From Actinomadura nitritigenes (GTDB lineage Bacteria; Actinomycetota; Actinomycetes; Streptosporangiales; Streptosporangiaceae), in NCBI RefSeq assembly GCF_017573545.1, contig NZ_JAGEOK010000034.1, forward strand, positions 1 through 64,000: a DNA stretch of 64,000 nucleotides, in the 5' to 3' direction. Below are positions 34,586-42,980 of this stretch, in pieces (position 1 is the first letter of the stretch; every line of letters starts with the position of its first letter). The position numbers were made by a program, and so were the translations under genes. The notes beneath the pieces are model-generated. The model did not search any database. It was not told where the DNA came from and worked only from the letters and a program-made list of their open reading frames with translations.

Positions 34586-35682
34586 CCCCGCGCCACCGTT
34601 CACCGAAAAGGACCACCGTGTTCCGCCGCATCCTGCGCGCCGCCATCGCGGCCGGGCTAATGACCGGCCTGCTGGCCGCCGCCCCTGTCACGGCGAACGC
34701 GTCCGAGCCTTCCGCGCACTGCCGGGACGTCACCGTCCCCGTCTCGCTCGCTCCGGGCCAACCGGTCCAGCACACGATCTGGGGTCGGCTCTGCACACCC
34801 GCGAACCGGCCTGCCTCGACCGTCCAGGTGCTGATCCCCGGACTGAACTACGGCCGCGTGTACTGGGACTTCCCGTTCCAGCCCGGCCACTACTCCTACG
34901 TTCGCCACGCGAACCGGGCGGGCTACGCGACGTTCGACCTCGACCGCATCGGCATCGGACGCAGCTCCCACCCGGCAAGCGCCGACGTGACCTTGGAATC
35001 CAACGCCTACACCGTCCACCAGGTGGTGGCGGCGCTCCGCCGCGGCACGGTCTCCGGCCGCCCCTTCCGCACCGTGATGCTCGTCGGCCACTCGTACGGC
35101 TCGGAGATCGCCAAGCTGGAGGCCGCGGTCGACCGGGACCTGGACGCGCTGGTCCTGACCGGCAGCGCGCACACCATCTCACCCACCACCCAGCAGCTCC
35201 TCGCGCAACTCGGCCAGCCCGTCGACCAGGTACCGCGCCTCGCGGCGGAGGTGCCGCAGGGTGACAACGGCTACGTGACCGTGCAGGACGCGCACCGTCC
35301 CAAGGGCATGTACAACGTGGCCGACGCCGACCCCCGCGTCATCGCCCTGGACATCGCCACGAAGGAGACCAACACCCTCGGAGAGCTCTTCACCATCGGC
35401 GACGCCAACGCATCGGGCCTGACCGACCGGATCGCCGTCCCCATCCTCATCGCGGACGGAGCCAACGACGCGCTCGCCTGCGCCCCCGACGCGACCGACT
35501 GCACCTCGGCGGCGTCCCTCGCCGCGGCCGAGCGGCCCTTCTACCCGCATGCCCGCGTGGACGCCGTCGTCATCCCGCACGCCGGACACGCGATCAACCT
35601 GCACCGCAACGCCGCCACGGCCTACCGCAGCATCATCACCTGGACCAAGCGCGTCCTCGCCGCCCGAGCATCCGCCGAATAG
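34582..35682 (+). CDS. Secreted alpha/beta hydrolase
   Basis: A 366-residue hydrolase with an N-terminal export signal (ILRAAIAAGLMTGLLAAAPV, cleavage after about TANA). Motifs: LIPGLNYGRVYWDFPF (oxyanion region), MLVGHSYGSEIAKLEA (nucleophile, about 175), an acid in LIADGANDALACAP and PHAGHAINLH (histidine, about 341). The ATG overlaps the preceding stop; a GTG at 34618 after AAAGGA is a plausible alternative. It may act outside on the substrate whose products the two preceding enzymes handle. Confidence 0.82.
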   Translation: MTPRHRSPKRTTVFRRILRAAIAAGLMTGLLAAAPVTANASEPSAHCRDVTVPVSLAPGQPVQHTIWGRLCTPANRPASTVQVLIPGLNYGRVYWDFPFQPGHYSYVRHANRAGYATFDLDRIGIGRSSHPASADVTLESNAYTVHQVVAALRRGTVSGRPFRTVMLVGHSYGSEIAKLEAAVDRDLDALVLTGSAHTISPTTQQLLAQLGQPVDQVPRLAAEVPQGDNGYVTVQDAHRPKGMYNVADADPRVIALDIATKETNTLGELFTIGDANASGLTDRIAVPILIADGANDALACAPDATDCTSAASLAAAERPFYPHARVDAVVIPHAGHAINLHRNAATAYRSIITWTKRVLAARASAE

Positions 35683-35702
35683 GGGCAGGCGGCACCGCAA
35701 AA

Positions 35703-35737
35703 GGCCGCAGCTGCGGCAATGGCCCGCGGCTGCGGCC
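35703..35737 (+). terminator. Hairpin after the dehalogenase operon
   Basis: GGCCGCAGC and GCTGCGGCC form a 9-bp stem around a 17-base GC-rich loop, 20 bases after the hydrolase stop. There is no T-run; termination is probable but not certain. Confidence 0.5.
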
Positions 35738-35776
35738 GGGCCCAGAACACTCTGGGTCGCCGAAGAGAGGACCAGC

Positions 35777-36227
35777 ATGCAACAGCGTCGGCCGCTGGGC
35801 TACTGGCTGAAGCTCCTCGACCAGCTCATCGAGGAGAACCTCAACTGCTCGCGGCGGAGGGACTCCACCGTCGCCACTGGCAGACGATGAACCTCCTCGC
35901 GCCAGGGCCCGACTTCGACCGTGCTGGCCGGCGCGGACCGGCTACGAAGGAGGCGATCGCGGAGAGGCTGAGGCCCTTCTGGTCAGAGAATTCGGTCGAC
36001 GTGGACGAGGCGATCGAGGAACTGGGGCGGCGTGGCTGGATCACCAGGCGGAAGTCCTACAGTCTCACCTCCGCAGGCGAGGCCGCGCACGCCGCCCTGG
36101 CACAGAAGGTCGACTGGGCGAGGCGCCAGATCAGGCTAGGGTGACCGCAGAACAGTACGCCGACACCGTCGAGGTGCTCCAGCACATGGTGGTGAATGCG
36201 GCGAAGATGCAGCGAACCGCGATCTGA
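35777..36227 (+). pseudogene. MarR-like winged-helix regulator with two frameshifts
   Basis: The ATG at 35777 begins MQQRRPLGYWLKLLDQLIEE. A shift near 35843 leads into LLAAEGLHRRHWQTMNLLAP, KEAIAERLRPFWSENSVDVD, ELGRRGWITRRKSYSLTSAG. A second shift near 36140 leads into VTAEQYADTVEVLQHMVVNA, ending at TGA 36227. Joined, the three pieces make a complete small MarR-like protein. Without the shifts none of the pieces is a full gene. Decay or sequencing error are both possible. Confidence 0.7.
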
Positions 36228-36966
36228 ATGCCGCCCCGCCACCGATTCGGGACGCCGAGCCGGTTTCGTCGGCCGATCGGTCGAACGGGCCCCGGTGCAG
36301 CAGCGCACAGAAGGCCATGACGCCGTTGGCGGGCATGTCCTTGGTCTTGTCGGCATGGGCCGAGATCTTGGCCTTGGACTGCTTGCGCTCGTCCGTGGCG
36401 GGGGTGTTGTGGTAGATGTGAGCGGGGACGTGATTGAGCGGCGCCTGGTTCCGGAAGATGGCGGCGGCCTCGCGGTTCAGCGCCTCGACGATGCGCGTGT
36501 CGGTCGGCCGAAAGGCTCTCGGTCGGCCCGAGAGATTCGTCGAGCACCGGAGTAGGCGGAAATACAGCTCGTCGCCGTTCCGCGTGACCGGCGTCAGATA
36601 TATCCCGCTGCGATGGGCTGTCCCGGGCTTGGTGGACTCCGTCAGGGACTGGAATGCATGCTCCGCACGGATCCGCTCGAAATGATCGGAGCCGAGGTCG
36701 AAAAAACGGCGATAGTACACGCCGGCGCCGTGGACGCGGATGGGAACCTGACCGGGGTCGACCACCGGCCAAGGGGAGTCGGCATCCTCGCGATACCCGT
36801 GTGAAAGCTTCCGGATAACGAATAGCCGGGCCGCCGCATCCAGTCGACGGTCGCTGATCCGGGATACATCGCCGCACAGGTAGACGGTCTTCTGTGCGAG
36901 GTCGAAGGAGCCGGAAGTAAAGTCCTCCGGACCGGAGCGCTGGCCATCGGTCGCCCATCCGCACAC
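36136..36966 (-). pseudogene. Truncated protein with HxD motif, possible 2-oxoglutarate/Fe oxygenase
   Basis: The minus-strand frame is protein-like from LAQKTVYLCGDVSRISDRRL through YYRRFFDLGSDHFERIRAEH and YFRLLRCSTNLSGRPRAFRP to KISAHADKTKDMPANGVMAF. The H-A-D of SAHADKTKDMP could be the metal-binding HxD of a 2-oxoglutarate-dependent oxygenase. After about MAFC the sequence turns into a low-quality tail that overlaps the convergent MarR remnant, and the second histidine and arginine of such enzymes are missing. The start at 36966 (GTG) has no ribosome binding site. It is probably 3'-truncated. The family assignment is tentative. Confidence 0.45.
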
Positions 36967-37009
36967 GAAGCGCCCGCCAGCATGGACGCCTTCGTCCGCG
37001 TCGACCGCA

Positions 37010-37122
37010 TGAGGTGTTCAACCGGCTGTCGGGGGTGCCGCACCGTCTGGTGCGCGTTCACCGGAACCGCGCCGCCGACCACATCATCGCTTGGCTGGAA
37101 GAACGGCACGGAAGGGAATGAC
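37010..37122 (+). pseudogene. Unassigned C-terminal coding fragment
   Basis: A plus-strand frame reads EVFNRLSGVPHRLVRVHRNR and AADHIIAWLEERHGRE before a stop. It looks like the end of a real protein but has no start and I do not recognise it. It is probably part of the same decayed patch as the two remnants before it. Confidence 0.3.
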
Positions 37123-37142
37123 GGGATGGCACGGCGGTCGGG

Positions 37143-37946
37143 TTAGCTTGGGGTGGTTCTGTTCACCTCTTGGGTGAAGGCCAGGAGGTGTGCGGCGAAG
37201 GCGGCGGGGGCGCGGAGGTGCGGCTGCCCCGGCAGGTCCGGCAGGACGACGAGGCGGGCGTCGCGCGCCAGTTCGAGGGCGGCGGCGTCCTTGGCGGCGA
37301 GCCTGTCCCCTTCGGCGTTCAGCAGGAGGATTCGCGCGTCCACCGCTTCGAGCGCCTCGGACGGGTCGTTCCGGAAGGCCGCCTGGTAGCCCCAGTCGTA
37401 GCGGTCCGCGACGCGCATCAGCTCGACGACGGCCAGGTGGAGGAGCTCGTCGGGGAGGTCGGGGCCCCAGATGCGCCGGTAGCGTTCGACGGCCCAGGCG
37501 AACTGGGAGCCCCGGTCGTCGAGCGGCGCCTTGGGGGTCCAGCCGGCGATGAAGCGCGCCCGTTCTTCGGGGGTGAGCAGCGGGACGCCGCTCAGCATCA
37601 GGCCCGCCGCAGGGAGGTGGGCGGCGGTCGCGAGCGCGAGGGAAGCGCCGCTGTGCACGCCGCCGAGCACCGGGCGTTCCATCCCGATCCCGGCCGCCGC
37701 CTCCGCCAGCACGCGACCGTAGTCGGGGATCTCGAATCCGGGTCCGGGCGGCGGGTCGGACGCGCCGTAGCCGGGGGTGTCGAAGGCGACGGCCCGGGCT
37801 CGCCTGCCCAGCAGCGGCAGGACCTGCTCGTAGACGCGGCAGGACAGGGGAGATTCGTGGAACAGGCCGATCCAGGGCCCCGACTCGCCGCTGATCCGGT
37901 AGTGGACCTGGCCCCATGCGGTGTCGACATAGCCGCCCTTGGTCAT
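37143..37946 (-). CDS. Alpha/beta hydrolase (last gene of the pigment-like operon)
   Basis: A 267-residue hydrolase with HESPLSCRVYEQVLPLLG near the oxyanion region, FDTPGYGASDPPPGPGFEIP, nucleophile elbow GGVHSGASLALATA (serine about 98) and a C-terminal LPDLPGQPHLRAPAAFAAHL with the histidine. The GVHSGAS elbow and HESP motif place it among haloacetate-dehalogenase-like or C-C hydrolase-like proteins. It lies 7 bases after the racemase-like gene, so it belongs to the long minus-strand operon. Substrate unknown. Confidence 0.8.
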   Translation of the reverse strand: MTKGGYVDTAWGQVHYRISGESGPWIGLFHESPLSCRVYEQVLPLLGRRARAVAFDTPGYGASDPPPGPGFEIPDYGRVLAEAAAGIGMERPVLGGVHSGASLALATAAHLPAAGLMLSGVPLLTPEERARFIAGWTPKAPLDDRGSQFAWAVERYRRIWGPDLPDELLHLAVVELMRVADRYDWGYQAAFRNDPSEALEAVDARILLLNAEGDRLAAKDAAALELARDARLVVLPDLPGQPHLRAPAAFAAHLLAFTQEVNRTTPS

Positions 37947-37953
37947 GGCCGGC

Positions 37954-38697
37954 TCAGTGGTCGCGGAGCAGGGAGCCGGCGCCGGACACCTTGTCGTCGA
38001 TGCCGTTGTCGCGGAGCGCCATCCACCAGGTGGCGGCGTTGATGGCGATGACGGGCAGGTCCAGCCACCGTTCGGCCTCGTCCGCCGTCGTGACCATCGA
38101 CAGGTTGGTGCCGCACTGGACCAGGGCGTCGACCTCGCCCTCGGCGAGGGTGCGCAACGCGGTGCGCAGCTCGGCCTCGGTGACGTGCGCGATCGACACG
38201 GCGGTCGGGCACTTCAGCCCGATGATCCGGTCGACCTCGAAGCCGATCTCGGTGAAGAACCGCCGGACGTTGGCGTCGCCGACCGGCTGGTAGGGGGTGA
38301 CGACGCCGATGCGCCGCGCCCCGTACAGCTTCAGCGCCCGCTCGCACGCCTCGGCGCCGGTCGCGACCCGCAGCCCGGTGATGTCGTGGATCTGCTTGAC
38401 GAACTGCTTGTTGCCCTCGACGCCGCCCCAGAACGTCTCGGCGGACATGCCCATCACCATGTAGTCGGGCTCGCAGGTCAGGACCCGCTCGCAGGCCGCG
38501 CCGATCTCGTCGCGGATCTGCTCCAGCAGCCGTTCCATGCCCGCGTCCCCGGCCATGTTCTGGTCGCGGATGTGGATGCGGGAGAAGTGGGACGTCACGC
38601 CGGGGACGCCCATCCGGTGCAAGTCCGGCTCGACGATGGTGTTGGTGGACGGCGCGATCACGCCGAACTTGCGCCGCCAGCCGAGTGCGTCCGTCAT
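37954..38697 (-). CDS. Asp/Glu racemase-superfamily: maleate isomerase / arylmalonate decarboxylase-like
   Basis: A 247-residue protein with the fold signature KFGVIAPSTNTIVEPDLHRM and GARRIGVVTPYQPVGDANVR. Maleate isomerases use two cysteines. Here the C-terminal one is present (VQCGTN, C195), but the first site reads MVMGMSAETF (about 81-90) with no cysteine. That resembles arylmalonate decarboxylase, which has an LMGTSLSF segment and a single cysteine. It could therefore decarboxylate or isomerise a diacid. Its ATG overlaps the preceding stop. Confidence 0.75.
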   Translation of the reverse strand: MTDALGWRRKFGVIAPSTNTIVEPDLHRMGVPGVTSHFSRIHIRDQNMAGDAGMERLLEQIRDEIGAACERVLTCEPDYMVMGMSAETFWGGVEGNKQFVKQIHDITGLRVATGAEACERALKLYGARRIGVVTPYQPVGDANVRRFFTEIGFEVDRIIGLKCPTAVSIAHVTEAELRTALRTLAEGEVDALVQCGTNLSMVTTADEAERWLDLPVIAINAATWWMALRDNGIDDKVSGAGSLLRDH

Positions 38698-39308
38698 GCG
38701 GCGACTCCCTCCTTGCTCGGGGCCGTGGCGACGAGCCGCCAGGCGGCGAACGCGAAGGCCGCTTGGGCGAGCGTGTTGCAGGACTGCTCCGCCCATTGCA
38801 GGGCGATGGACTGCTCGGCCCCCGCCGCCATCGGGCCGAGCAGGTACTGTCCGGCCAGCCAGAGGCCGAAGAGCGTGGCCGCGAGCCGGTCGCCCGCGCG
38901 CGCGGCGGAGCGCAGGAGCAGGACGGCGGCGACGGTCACGGCGATGATCGTCCAGACCATCGCGGGCCAGGCGTCGCGCAGGGCCGCCGAGGCCGCGAGC
39001 GCCGCCGCGAGCGGGACGGCGAACCCGGCGGGGTGCGGCGGGCGGGCCGCTTCCCGCGACAGCGCGAACGCCAGCGCGGTGAAGCCGGTTGCCAGCAGCG
39101 GGAACAGGGCGCCGTGCAGCCCGGGCAGGTCGGGGCCGTCCACGGCGACGATCAGTTTCCAGGCGGCCTTGGCGAAGCCGCCCGCCACGATCAGCGCGGC
39201 CGCGGCGGGCACCAGCGGATGCCGGCGCCGGAGCAGTGCCACGCCGAGCGCGGTGAGGGCCACCGGCACGAAGTCCTCGGCGGCGAGCGCGGGCGGGTAG
39301 TCGCTCAT
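38694..39308 (-). CDS. Multi-pass membrane protein (204 aa)
   Basis: About six hydrophobic segments (VPVALTALGVALL, LVPAAAALIVAGGFAKAAW, ALFPLLATGFTALAFALS, AMVWTIIAVTVAAVLLL, LFGLWLAGQYLLG and a C-terminal one). No family is recognised. It overlaps both neighbours by 4 bases and is clearly part of the operon. In context it may move a pathway intermediate or anchor an enzyme; that is inference. Confidence 0.7.
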   Translation of the reverse strand: MSDYPPALAAEDFVPVALTALGVALLRRRHPLVPAAAALIVAGGFAKAAWKLIVAVDGPDLPGLHGALFPLLATGFTALAFALSREAARPPHPAGFAVPLAAALAASAALRDAWPAMVWTIIAVTVAAVLLLRSAARAGDRLAATLFGLWLAGQYLLGPMAAGAEQSIALQWAEQSCNTLAQAAFAFAAWRLVATAPSKEGVAA

Positions 39309-40084
39309 GAGGCACCGAACAGGTCGCGCCTGCGCACGGGGGCCAGCAGGAACCGGCCCATGATCTTGGGGGTGGTGAGCCAGGCGACGGTCCCGCCGTT
39401 CTTCGTCCCGGCCAGCACCCGGTCGGCCAGCCAGGGCGTCACGGTCTCCACCCGGTCGGCGAGGACGTTGAAGACCTTCTTGGCCTTCTCCATCTCTTCG
39501 GGGGAGTAGCCGACGGTCAGCAGGTCGGTGACGACCATGCCGGGCGACAGGTGCGCGACCTTGACCGGGCCGCCCTTGAGCTCCTTGGCGAGGCCGGCGG
39601 TGAGGTAGTCGGTGCCGCGCTTGGTCGACCCGTAGGCGATCAGGCCGGGGACGGTGCGGCCGTCGCTGCCGAGCCCGGCCATGTTCCACACGGTGCCGCC
39701 GCCCTGGGCGGTCATCCCGCGCACCGCGACGGCGCTGCCGTGCATCACGCCGAGCAGGTTGGCCGCCACCAGGGTTTCGAGCTGCGCGGGAGGGAGGTCG
39801 GCGAGCGGACGGCGCGTCGTGGAGACACCGGCGTTGTTGATCCAGTGGTCGACGCGCCCGAACGCCCCGGCCGCCGCGTCCCAGAGCGACTGCACCTGGT
39901 CACGGTCCGCCACGTCGCAGACGGCGCCGACCGCGCCGTCGCCGAGTCCGGCGAGCGCCTTGTCGACCGACTCCCGCGACCGGCCGCAGACGGCGACGCG
40001 GGCGCCGCGCGCCAGGAACTCCCGGGCGAGGCCGAGGCCGATGCCGCGGGTGCCGCCGGTGACGACCACCGCCGGCCCGGTCAC
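39305..40084 (-). CDS. SDR reductase resembling chlorophyll b reductase (NOL/NYC1)
   Basis: A 259-residue short-chain dehydrogenase. The cofactor motif is VTGGTRGIGLGLAREF, followed by WINNAG (about 81-86) and the active-site YGSTK (Y151, K155). The block NMAGLGSDGRTVPGLIAYGS closely parallels the plant NOL/NYC1 block with GSDGRP...AAYGATKR. AHLSPGMVVTDLL and KVFNVLADRVETVTPWL parallel NOL segments SPGMVTTDLL and INVLAEPPDVVAEYL. NOL reduces the 7-formyl group of chlorophyll b. The GTG overlaps the preceding stop. The comparison is from memory and the substrate is inference. Confidence 0.8.
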   Translation of the reverse strand: MTGPAVVVTGGTRGIGLGLAREFLARGARVAVCGRSRESVDKALAGLGDGAVGAVCDVADRDQVQSLWDAAAGAFGRVDHWINNAGVSTTRRPLADLPPAQLETLVAANLLGVMHGSAVAVRGMTAQGGGTVWNMAGLGSDGRTVPGLIAYGSTKRGTDYLTAGLAKELKGGPVKVAHLSPGMVVTDLLTVGYSPEEMEKAKKVFNVLADRVETVTPWLADRVLAGTKNGGTVAWLTTPKIMGRFLLAPVRRRDLFGAS

Positions 40085-41031
40085 GCGCCGGCCTCCCAGG
40101 TCAGTACGCCGTGCAGGACGCCGTACAGGACGTTGCCCTTGAACAGCTCGTACACGACGGTGAGGGTCTCGCCGGCGCTCATCCCCGGCGACGTGTCGAT
40201 CATGAACTCGCGGCCCTTGGTCTTCCACACGTCGGTGAAGTGCAGGACGGGGTAGTTCGCCCGGCCGAACGCCTGCGCGTTGCCCCAGGCGTCCGGCCCC
40301 TCGTAGAAGGAGCGGAACCCGTCGCGCCGGGCCACCACGGAGTAGCTCCGCTCGACGGCACCGGTCCAGGTGACGTGCTGGCGGGTGCGCAGCAGGTCGA
40401 TCGGCTGCAGCTCGATCGAGACGGCGACCTCGCCGGCCGGTTTCTGGTCGGCGCCCCACAGCTCGCACGTGCCGCTGTACACGCCGCGCTGCTTGGTCGG
40501 GAGGATGTACGGGATGGGGCCGTTGCGGGTCTCGTCCGCGAGGAACCGGTCGATGGCGTCCCTGGTCCCGGCGTTGGTGTCGTAGTCGGTGCTGCGCTTG
40601 TAGACGCCGTTGAAGCAGCCGATCAGGGCCCAGCCCTGGTACAGCGTGGACGAGTACACCTGCGTCTCACCGTCGGGCAGGACGTGGTTCCAGGTGTTGA
40701 GGTCGGCCTGCCAGCCCGGCCCGTAGTAGTGCGCGTCGACGAACCCGCCGTAGGGCTGCCCGGTGCCGTGGAAGTCCGGACCGGTGTAGACGCGGTCGCT
40801 GTCGGAGTCGGTGACGCCGAACGCGAACGGCGCGCCGAGGCGGAACCGCCCGGCGAGCGGGCCGCCGCCCTCCAGGCCGCCGTCCATGTAGTACGTGGTG
40901 ACGCCGTCCTCGAAGACCGACGACCGGCGGATGTCCTCGTATCCGCGCCAGGTGCCGGTGGCGTCGAACAGCGACGGGCGGCCGTGCCATTCGCCCTCGA
41001 TCCGGCTCTGCCACTCGCTGGGCTCAGGCAT
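40081..41031 (-). CDS. Unknown 316-residue protein of the pigment-like operon
   Basis: No family is recognised. It is soluble, rich in Tyr, Trp and Gly, and alternates short strands (TTYYMDGGLEGGGPLAGRFR, YTGPDFHGTGQPYGGFVDAH, YSSTLYQGWALIGCFNGVYK, GVYSGTCELWGADQKPAGEV, FMIDTSPGMSAGETLTVVYE). The pattern suggests two beta-barrel halves, perhaps lipocalin-like, each opening with a G-x-W/Y-x-G type strand. It overlaps the upstream gene by 8 bases and the downstream gene by 4. A pigment-binding or carrier role is possible but unproven. Confidence 0.7.
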   Translation of the reverse strand: MPEPSEWQSRIEGEWHGRPSLFDATGTWRGYEDIRRSSVFEDGVTTYYMDGGLEGGGPLAGRFRLGAPFAFGVTDSDSDRVYTGPDFHGTGQPYGGFVDAHYYGPGWQADLNTWNHVLPDGETQVYSSTLYQGWALIGCFNGVYKRSTDYDTNAGTRDAIDRFLADETRNGPIPYILPTKQRGVYSGTCELWGADQKPAGEVAVSIELQPIDLLRTRQHVTWTGAVERSYSVVARRDGFRSFYEGPDAWGNAQAFGRANYPVLHFTDVWKTKGREFMIDTSPGMSAGETLTVVYELFKGNVLYGVLHGVLTWEAGA

Positions 41032-41770
41032 CGGCGCGCTCCCCTTCCGGCAGGTCGTTGGTCAGCAGTTCGGCGCGCAGTTCCTCGGCCTGCTCGTCGC
41101 CGAGCAGCCGGGCGACGTTCCCCCACACCGGGTCGACCTCCGGGCTGAACAGGGCGGCGCGGTTGCGGGCGTCGCGCGCGGCGAGGCCGGTGCCGGCGAG
41201 CGTGGCGCGGACGTCGTCCGGGACGCCCTTCACGAGCAGGTCGCGCCAGTGCTCGAAGTAGCGGTCGAGGTAGGTGCCCATGGCCGCGAAGTGCTCCTCG
41301 TCGGCCCTGTTGACGAGCATCCAGGGCGACATCATGGCGTGCTGGCGCGGGCCGATCGCGGCGGTGGACGGCCCGAACCGCTCCCGGACCTCCTCGTACA
41401 CCGGCGTGAGCGGCTGGTACACCGCGTTGACGTACTCCAGATGCGCGCCCAGGTCGGCGCGCGGGACGAGGTCGATGTGGTAGGCGAGGTAGCCGCCGGC
41501 CTGCACCGAGTCGAGCGTGAAGTGCGGGACGGCCGAGTCCGCGCCGGTGAACGCGAAGATCATGTGGCTGTCCATGCCGATCTGCGCGACGGTCAGCCCG
41601 ATGCGGACGACCTTGGCGATCCGCTCGCCGCGCAGCACCGTCAGCGCGCCGACCGGCTCCGGGGACATCGGGCCGGTGAGGTCCTTCTCAAGGACCGTCG
41701 TCAGCTTTTCGACGCCGGCCAGCGCCGCCAGCGTCCGGTCGCTCAGTGCCTTGGGCGGAGACACGCTCAC
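41024..41770 (-). CDS. RCCR / ferredoxin-dependent bilin reductase-like protein 1
   Basis: A 248-residue protein with the core arrangement of the red chlorophyll catabolite reductase / FDBR superfamily: SHMIFAFTGADSAVPHFTLD (VPHF at 81-84), a strand ending HIDLVPRADLGAHLEYVNAV (98-117), and a C-terminal helical part (YLDRYFEHWRDLLVKG). Plant RCCR has 'PH(F/L)' and 'LLPRKDL' motifs in the same order. FDBR enzymes reduce open tetrapyrroles with electrons from ferredoxin and need no bound cofactor. The GTG at 41770 overlaps the oxygenase stop. Confidence 0.68.
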   Translation of the reverse strand: MSVSPPKALSDRTLAALAGVEKLTTVLEKDLTGPMSPEPVGALTVLRGERIAKVVRIGLTVAQIGMDSHMIFAFTGADSAVPHFTLDSVQAGGYLAYHIDLVPRADLGAHLEYVNAVYQPLTPVYEEVRERFGPSTAAIGPRQHAMMSPWMLVNRADEEHFAAMGTYLDRYFEHWRDLLVKGVPDDVRATLAGTGLAARDARNRAALFSPEVDPVWGNVARLLGDEQAEELRAELLTNDLPEGERADA

Positions 41771-42972
41771 TCGCTCTCTCCTTCGGTGGCGGTGGCCTCC
41801 CCGGCGGGCACCGGCTCGGCCGCGGGCGCCGGGGCGTCGACGGACGCCGGGTCGCCCGCGGGTGCCGGGTCGCCGCCGCGGGCGCGGTGCTGCCAGGCGC
41901 GGGCCAGCTCCGGGTTCTCCCGCCGGGCGGGGGAGGGGATCACGGTCGCGCTGCCGCGCGCGCCGTTGACCGGCAGCTGCGCCTCGTCGCCGACCCACCA
42001 GCCGGCGGCCATCAGCTGCCGGCGCCGCCGCCGGTAGGCGACCTGCAGCGAGTCGCTGCGCAGGTGCAGCTCGTCGGCCAGGTCGTAGGGCAGCAGCTCC
42101 GGCCGCTGGCTCTCCACGACCGGCTTGTCCTGCAGCAGGATGCTGAGGATCCGCTTGCGGGCGTCGCGGTCCGCCCACCGGCCGGTGAAGAAGTTCCGGT
42201 ACCCGACGATCTTGACGAGGGTGCGGTTCCGGTCGAGGGGGACGTTGTGGTCGTAGAGGATCATGTCCCCGAACGGCAGCCGGACGTGCAGCTTCACGAT
42301 GTTGGGCAGGTACCAGCCGTTGGTGACCAGCACCTCCTCCGGCTTCTCCTTGTACAGCCGCTTCCACAGGCCCCTCGCGGGCGGCGGGCTGAGGCCGATG
42401 TCGGCGACCGCCGACCAGTCGTCCTGGACGATCTCGTAGTCGGGGATCTCCGGCCTGTCCGGGTTGCCGAACCGGGTGCCGTGCACGAACGGGGTGTGCG
42501 AGGCGTCCACGACGTTCTCGAACGTCCGCTCGTAGTTGGCCTCGATGACCATCTCGACGTACACGGTGGCGAAGGACGGGTCGTCGTGCTCGGGGAAGTG
42601 CGGGATGGGCGGGCGCTCGTCCTCCGGCAGGTCGCCGAGGAACGCCCAGATCAGCCCGTACTCCTCGCGGACGGGATAGGAGTCGACGCGGGCCTTCTTC
42701 GGGATGCCGCGCCCCGGCGGGTTCGCGGGGATCCTGCTGCACGCGCCGTCCGGCTCGTACTGCCATCCATGGTACGGGCAGGCGATCCTGTCGCCGGTCA
42801 GCTTGCCCGCCGACAGCGCCGCGCCCCGGTGCACGCACAGGTCCGACAGGCACACCACCTCGCCGTCGCGCTTGCGGTACAGGACGAAGTCCTGGCCCAG
42901 GCAGGTCACCCGCCTCGGCGCCCGGGTGACCGCGTGCGCGAACTCGACCGCGTACCAGAAGTTCTTGAGCAT
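41767..42972 (-). CDS. Rieske non-heme iron oxygenase, PaO/VanA type
   Basis: A 401-residue oxygenase. The Rieske cluster ligands are C46-x-H48 (LCVHRG) and C65-x2-H68 (CPYHGW). The mononuclear iron site is NVVDASHTPFVHG, giving N153, D156, H159 and H164. The architecture matches pheophorbide a oxygenase, vanillate demethylase and related enzymes. The last ~45 residues are a Pro/Ala/Glu-rich tail. It needs an electron donor; none is encoded next to it. It lies between the two RCCR-like genes and a chlorophyllase-like gene. Confidence 0.85.
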   Translation of the reverse strand: MLKNFWYAVEFAHAVTRAPRRVTCLGQDFVLYRKRDGEVVCLSDLCVHRGAALSAGKLTGDRIACPYHGWQYEPDGACSRIPANPPGRGIPKKARVDSYPVREEYGLIWAFLGDLPEDERPPIPHFPEHDDPSFATVYVEMVIEANYERTFENVVDASHTPFVHGTRFGNPDRPEIPDYEIVQDDWSAVADIGLSPPPARGLWKRLYKEKPEEVLVTNGWYLPNIVKLHVRLPFGDMILYDHNVPLDRNRTLVKIVGYRNFFTGRWADRDARKRILSILLQDKPVVESQRPELLPYDLADELHLRSDSLQVAYRRRRRQLMAAGWWVGDEAQLPVNGARGSATVIPSPARRENPELARAWQHRARGGDPAPAGDPASVDAPAPAAEPVPAGEATATEGESE

Positions 42973-42980
42973 GGTGGCTC

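Noticed and set aside
41767..42972. Calling the Rieske oxygenase pheophorbide a oxygenase outright
   Set aside because: The Rieske and iron motifs are shared with VanA and many aromatic demethylases. Only the neighbourhood points to a tetrapyrrole, so the call is limited to PaO/VanA type.
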